50,457 bases of DNA from Desulfobacterium sp. GTDB taxonomy: Bacteria > Desulfobacterota > Desulfobacteria > Desulfobacterales > Desulfobacteraceae. The notes beneath the pieces are model-generated. The model made no database searches and was not told the DNA's origin. It worked only from the letters and a program-made list of their open reading frames with translations. The DNA lies in assembly GCA_016342325.1 (NCBI GenBank), contig JAEINR010000041.1, positions 1-50,457 on the forward strand, written 5' to 3'. The stretch's first letter is position 1, and each line of letters starts with the position of its first letter. The position numbers and the translations under genes are program-made. Shown piece by piece: positions 46,669 to 50,457 of the stretch.

Positions 46669-46712
46669 ATAAAGGAAGAATATAGGAAAAATAGAGGGGC
46701 AAACCCTATATT
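46669..46712. repeat. 44-bp repeat, copy A
   Basis: Matches copy B at 48708-48751 in 39 of 44 positions in the same orientation. It contains a repeated TATAGGAA-type motif, then GGGGCAAACCCTATA. Lies directly beyond the stop of the PAS-LuxR gene and 94 bp upstream of the REC-kinase-REC start. Confidence 0.8.
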
Positions 46713-48197
46713 TTATTTAATGGAACGCAGTTTGTTTCGAAGGCTGATTTTCTTATTCTGAAGACCCATTTTTTTTCTAATTTGAATCCGGTGCCAGTCA
46801 ACGGTCCCTTTGGAGATATTCGTTAAGCACGCGATTTCCTTTGATGTTTTCCCAATCTTTATCAGGTTGGCGATTTTAATTTCAGCCGGACTTAGATTAA
46901 AATATCTTGAATTTAATTTAGAAACCAATGGGTCAAACGCCTGCTCGATGTTAAATTCGATCACCTTGACATAGGTGTCCTGCAGCGGGTCCAGGGCGGT
47001 TGATTTCAATTTCTCCAGATAGGGAACGATATGGGTTTTCAAATGGGAGATAACGTGTTCTTTGAGATCCTCACGGGCCTCGTCCTTATTGTCGATCACG
47101 ATCCTGAGGGCCATGTTCAGCTCCCGGAGGGTATCGGTTTTCTCCTTTAATTCACGGTTGGCGATTTCAAGCTCAGCGGTTCTGCTTTTGACTGTTCTAT
47201 CCAGATTTCGGTTACCTTTTTTCAACGCTTCCTGGATCTGTTTGAGTTCTGTTATATCCGCTGCCACACCGACCATCACTTTTATATTGCCCGCGTCATC
47301 GGTGACCGGGTATCCCCGGTCCTTTATCCAGATGATGGATTTGTCCGGTCGAACAATCCGGTATTCGTAGTCCCACTGCCCTTGGGCATGCAAAACCTCG
47401 AAATTACAAAATTTTTTCCGATCACAGGGAAGAATGGCATCCAGAAAGGAATGGGGGTCTTCATAAAGACCCTCCCGGCTTCTACCCCAGAGTATCTCAT
47501 ATGCGGGGCTCACATAGAGCAACTCTTGAAGCCCCGGTGTGCTCACCCAAAAAACCTCCTGTATGGTCTCCGCAATCAGTCTGAATTGTTCCGCTTTATT
47601 TCGAAGCTCATTGCAAATTCGTTTTTTTTCAGACAACACCTCACACACCTTGCACCCGATGATTTCATCCCCTTTTACGCCGCGGTAGGATCGCAAAGCG
47701 TGGGGGAGCACCGGGTCGATAGCCTCCCGATCCACCACACCGGCCAGGTCCAGCGTTGATTTCACAGCTGTTTCATAGGCGTCAAGAGATCGGTGTTTTT
47801 TTTCACTTGCAAGGGGTTGCTTCCCAGACGCTTTTCTACATCCAAGATCACGGGTTGTTGCGACAATGCTTCCGACGTCACCGGCACTGGAATGGATCAC
47901 CTGCTTACCGGTGGTTTCAACCCACACGTAATGACCTTTCTTATGCCGGATTCGGTAAGGATGGGTATGAAACGTCTCTTTATCGGGTTTAATCTCGAAA
48001 CCCTTCTGTTTATTTTCGAAATCACCGGAATGGTAAAACTCATGGGGAACGCGTCCGACCAATTCTTCAGGAGCATACCCCATCAAATCAAGGGATGCCG
48101 GAGACACGTACATGCAAACACCGTCTGATGAATGCAGGGTTACCATATCTATGGAATGCTCCGTAAGCAACTGATAAAAACACTCATTTCGTTCCAA
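46713..48197 (-). CDS. PAS-PAS sensor with LuxR-type DNA-binding domain
   Basis: 494 residues if started at TTG 48197; no ATG or clear ribosome site precedes the first PAS domain, and a TAG lies 6 codons upstream, so the N-terminus is uncertain and may be truncated. PAS domain about 10-125 (YVSPASLDLMGY, KKGHYVWVETTG), a second PAS about 205-330 (YVSPAYEILWG, GNIKVMVGVAADITE), a coiled coil (about 335-385) and a C-terminal LuxR helix-turn-helix (LSPAEIKIANLI.IGKTSKEIA....SKGTVDWHRIQIRKK). A cytoplasmic transcription regulator reading a signal through PAS. It lies between two gaps that each hold the 44-bp repeat, which could be its binding site. Confidence 0.83.
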   Translation of the reverse strand: MERNECFYQLLTEHSIDMVTLHSSDGVCMYVSPASLDLMGYAPEELVGRVPHEFYHSGDFENKQKGFEIKPDKETFHTHPYRIRHKKGHYVWVETTGKQVIHSSAGDVGSIVATTRDLGCRKASGKQPLASEKKHRSLDAYETAVKSTLDLAGVVDREAIDPVLPHALRSYRGVKGDEIIGCKVCEVLSEKKRICNELRNKAEQFRLIAETIQEVFWVSTPGLQELLYVSPAYEILWGRSREGLYEDPHSFLDAILPCDRKKFCNFEVLHAQGQWDYEYRIVRPDKSIIWIKDRGYPVTDDAGNIKVMVGVAADITELKQIQEALKKGNRNLDRTVKSRTAELEIANRELKEKTDTLRELNMALRIVIDNKDEAREDLKEHVISHLKTHIVPYLEKLKSTALDPLQDTYVKVIEFNIEQAFDPLVSKLNSRYFNLSPAEIKIANLIKIGKTSKEIACLTNISKGTVDWHRIQIRKKMGLQNKKISLRNKLRSIK

Positions 48198-48749
48198 ATC
48201 TTGAACCTTTTTCTAAAAAGTCTCAACGTTCCGGGACAGTCAATCGATCCTCCCCCTGGCCGAAAGCCACACGGGTATCCATGGCCGATCCATCGACGAC
48301 CATTCTGACGTTTAAAGGGTATCTCACTTTTTTACTTTCATGGTTTGCCACCGACCATCATGGTGAGGTGTCCCGGGGTTAGGGTGGCGGCCATGGCAAT
48401 TGAGAATAAAAATAACAACAGGTCTTTTCAATCATTTTATCCTCACTGTTTTCCTGGAAAGTTCATTTAGGAGACGGTATCCGTCCGATATGTATCCCAG
48501 TGAGGATTATAGGGATGCCAATGAATGGCGTCAAGAGAAGTAATGTATGCATGACAAGATGGATTCCGGAGATAATAAAATAAAGCAAGGGCCACGTTAG
48601 GCAATCCCGGCAAGTTTTCCAACATATTTATGTAACATCCCGACGCTCTTATTCGAGCGTTTGGTGACGGTTTTCCAGGAACTATACCATAAATTAAAAA
48701 CAACACCATAAAGGAAAAATATAGGAAGAATATAGGGGCAAAACCTATA
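48198..48749. other. 552-bp gap with possible gene remains
   Basis: No intact gene. On the minus strand, 48470-48220 shows protein-like pieces in different frames: a signal-peptide-like run (LLLFLFSIAMAATLTPGHLTMM) and, in another frame, VRYPLNVRMVVDGSAMDTRVAF and GEDRLTVPER ending in a stop just before the PAS-LuxR gene. This suggests a decayed periplasmic or sensor-domain gene, perhaps the lost front part of the PAS protein. Copy B of the 44-bp repeat marks the far end. Confidence 0.4.
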
Positions 48750-48751
48750 CT
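48708..48751. repeat. 44-bp repeat, copy B
   Basis: Second copy of the repeat at 46669-46712. It overlaps the TAG stop (48752-48750) of the NapH-like gene. Contains TATAGG and CCTATA in inverted orientation around a GC-rich core (CCTATATTCTTCC read on the minus strand). Confidence 0.8.
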
Positions 48752-49838
48752 ACTTCGCGTTGCCGTCAGATCGCATTTGTTTCATCATCTGCCCCATGCG
48801 TTCCAGCTTTTGGGGGTCGATAACAGCATCCCTCCGGTGCCCTGCTGCTCCCTTTTGCGGGTTCATGAGCTGAAGGTACTCCTGGTTGGTGATCCGGTTC
48901 TGCCAGTGGCCTTGGAACCTGGCAGCGCCAATGCCCATGGAAAAAAGAGCCGCAAGGGTCAAGGCAACGCCCGCATGTTTCACCGGCATCGTTCCAAAGA
49001 ACAGTGAAAAACCGATGGCCTGATCTTCGGGGCAGACAGAGACGCAGCCCATACAGGTGCTGCACCCAAGGGAGTTGATGCTCTCCTTTTCCCGGATCGC
49101 TATCATGGAGGGGCAGGCGCGTTCGCATTTTCCACACCCCGTGCAGACGGCAGGGTTCCGTCGTATCCTGCCGAGGCTGACAAAGCCGATGATTCCCAGA
49201 AGCGCCCCATAGGGACAAAGATACCGGCACCAGAAATGCTGGATGACAACCGAGAGAACTGTAAGAGTGGTGATTCCCCCAAGGGCCAGGGGGGAGATAT
49301 GGGTAAAGAACCCAAGCATCTTGATGTCGGCAAGGATGTTGTACGGACTCTCCATAAAGCCCTTTACCGATGCCAGGGGCATTTTAAGGAAAATGGTCCA
49401 GACAAAGACCCCCAGGATGGCGTACTTTATGGAACAAAACACCCTGTCCAGCCATTTTGGAAGCCCTAACCGATGGTTGAAGATCGCCCCATGGAGCCTG
49501 GCCAGGATCTCCGAAGCAAGTCCCACAGGACAGATCCAGGAACAGAACCCCCGCTTGAACAGCAGGGCGGTGAGGCAAATGATCAGGAAAAGAACCAGGC
49601 CCGACGGGTGAATTTGGTTGATGATACCGGTGAAGAGATAATATTTCAAGCTCACCAATGCGCTGATGGGCAGAAATGCCTCCACCCCGGGGGGCCGCTC
49701 CACCGTGGGGATTGCCCCGCCGGCAAGGGCAGAAGCAAACCGATAAAATTGAATGCCGATAAAGAGGACGATCACAAGTGACCCTGCCTGGAACCACCGC
49801 CGTGTACATCTGCCCCTGCTGCTTTTTATGCTTTTCAC
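48750..49838 (-). CDS. NapH-like polyferredoxin membrane protein
   Basis: 362 residues from GTG 49838, which follows AAGGAG at good spacing; a GTG at 49907 is possible but has no ribosome site. Four to five membrane helices (for example SLVIVLFIGIQFYRFA, LVLFLIICLTALLF), two Cys motifs facing the cytoplasm, CSWICPVG and CRYLCPYG, and two [4Fe-4S] clusters: CTGCGKCERACP and CSTCMGCVSVCP. The family passes electrons between quinol and soluble or periplasmic reductases. No partner reductase is nearby; the C-terminal tail after a last helix is rich in Met and Gln (QMMKQM). Transcribed away from the PAS regulator at the window edge. Confidence 0.88.
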   Translation of the reverse strand: MKSIKSSRGRCTRRWFQAGSLVIVLFIGIQFYRFASALAGGAIPTVERPPGVEAFLPISALVSLKYYLFTGIINQIHPSGLVLFLIICLTALLFKRGFCSWICPVGLASEILARLHGAIFNHRLGLPKWLDRVFCSIKYAILGVFVWTIFLKMPLASVKGFMESPYNILADIKMLGFFTHISPLALGGITTLTVLSVVIQHFWCRYLCPYGALLGIIGFVSLGRIRRNPAVCTGCGKCERACPSMIAIREKESINSLGCSTCMGCVSVCPEDQAIGFSLFFGTMPVKHAGVALTLAALFSMGIGAARFQGHWQNRITNQEYLQLMNPQKGAAGHRRDAVIDPQKLERMGQMMKQMRSDGNAK

Positions 49839-50050
49839 TGCCAATGCTCCTTGGTGTATTTGATTAACGGGTCCGGCAGACCCCATGTAAAAATAGGGAC
49901 GGTTCACCTTTTTTCAAACCCATCACACCAAATTAATAATAAAAACCATGGAATCCATCTCCGGGCTGTGATACATATCTGTATCTAAATCACCATTCAT
50001 GGGACACGGCTGGAACGATAAAACCAGGGCAGGCCCTGGGAGAGAGATTT

Positions 50051-50457
50051 ATGGTTTATATTGACGACTTCATATCAGACAGAAAAACCCTCGAGTTGGT
50101 TCTAGACAATCTCAAGGACGGTATCATTGCCCACGACCTGGAACGAAAAATCATCTTCTTAAACAAGGAGGCGGAAAAGATCACCGGCTTTTCAAAGGAC
50201 GACGTCATGGGCAAGGATTGCCACGAAGCCTTTGGTGCCCCCTTTTGCGGAGATCAGTGCTCCTTCTGCGGCAACCTGCCGGATCTCAGGAAACGCCTGG
50301 AATTCCCGATAACCATCCTCACAAAAACCAGGGAGCCTCGACAGGTAGAGATGAGCATCACCGGCATCTTTGACAAAAAGATATGGGTGCGGCTCTTATG
50401 GAACAAAGTAAAACAGTTGTCAATAGAGGAACTCAGCATTGTCGGCACTGGTTTTAA
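50051..50457 (+). CDS. PAS-domain regulator, 5' part (cut by window end)
   Basis: ATG 50051 after GGAGAG; open to the window edge (135 codons visible). The PAS domain (about 8-105) has LDNLKDGIIAHDLERKIIFLNKEAEKITGFS and a Cys cluster PFCGDQCSFCG in the middle, which resembles the N-terminal PAS of sigma-54-dependent regulators in deltaproteobacteria. The following helical stretch (WNKVKQLSIEELSIVGTGF) would be the linker to an AAA+ domain outside the window. The Cys pairs may sense redox state. Divergent from the NapH-like gene with a 212-bp gap, which it may regulate. Confidence 0.78.
   Translation, partial: MVYIDDFISDRKTLELVLDNLKDGIIAHDLERKIIFLNKEAEKITGFSKDDVMGKDCHEAFGAPFCGDQCSFCGNLPDLRKRLEFPITILTKTREPRQVEMSITGIFDKKIWVRLLWNKVKQLSIEELSIVGTGF

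Noticed and set aside
48467-48709. 80-codon minus-strand frame after the NapH-like gene
   Set aside because: No ribosome site and no protein-like pattern; it overlaps the repeat-bearing gap.

Overview
The window looks like chromosomal DNA of a strictly anaerobic, sulfate-reducer-like deltaproteobacterium (Desulfobacterales type). This is inferred from gene content: several rubrerythrins, a rubredoxin, rubredoxin:oxygen oxidoreductase, desulfoferrodoxin, an ADP-forming acyl-CoA synthetase, many PAS/GAF/histidine-kinase signalling proteins and a large NAD-glutamate dehydrogenase. No rRNA, tRNA, CRISPR array or intact mobile element was seen.

Layout. 0.25-4.4 kb (minus): a small unknown protein, then a tightly coupled operon of a TVP38/DedA-type membrane protein, a MerA-like FAD disulfide oxidoreductase and a fused double glycosyltransferase of the arsenosugar-associated type. 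4.7-6.4 kb: a PilJ-type chemoreceptor with a strong promoter and terminator. 6.45-7.0 kb: remains of a deleted thioredoxin-domain (DUF255) gene. 7.2-10.1 kb: acyl-CoA synthetase and a rubrerythrin. 10.1-13.7 kb (minus): cysE-cysK with a double-palindrome operator, a flavodoxin/ArsC-like fusion, a rubredoxin-like mini-protein and a small unknown protein. 14.2-17.3 kb: large glutamate dehydrogenase. 17.4-21.6 kb: an oxygen-defence island of two convergent units (rubredoxin, flavodiiron oxidase and ferritin-like protein against desulfoferrodoxin, rubrerythrin and a rubredoxin reductase-like protein). These genes could form an NADH -> rubredoxin -> O2/H2O2 chain plus superoxide reduction.

22.0-28.5 kb: a TolC/MFP/RND efflux operon ending in a solute-binding protein. 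It converges with only 7 bp between stop codons on the standout of the window, a 2621-residue iterative polyketide synthase (28.5-36.3 kb, minus). Its order is KS-AT-ACP-ACP*-KR-DH-PPTase-TE-TE: the layout of enediyne/polyene PKSs, but with two thioesterase-like hot-dog domains fused at the C-terminus and a second carrier domain lacking the attachment serine. Divergent from it is a 1769-residue Ser/Thr kinase-ATPase-GAF-histidine kinase, translationally coupled to a REC-HD domain protein (36.6-43.0 kb).

43.0-50.5 kb (mostly minus): acetyl-CoA hydrolase/transferase, a chemoreceptor pseudogene with two in-frame TAA codons, a REC-histidine kinase-REC protein interrupted by one in-frame TAG, a PAS-PAS-LuxR regulator, a NapH-like ferredoxin membrane protein, and the start of a PAS regulator cut by the window edge. 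A 44-bp repeat recurs in two gaps here. The stop codons, repeat and gene remains suggest this end is under looser selection.
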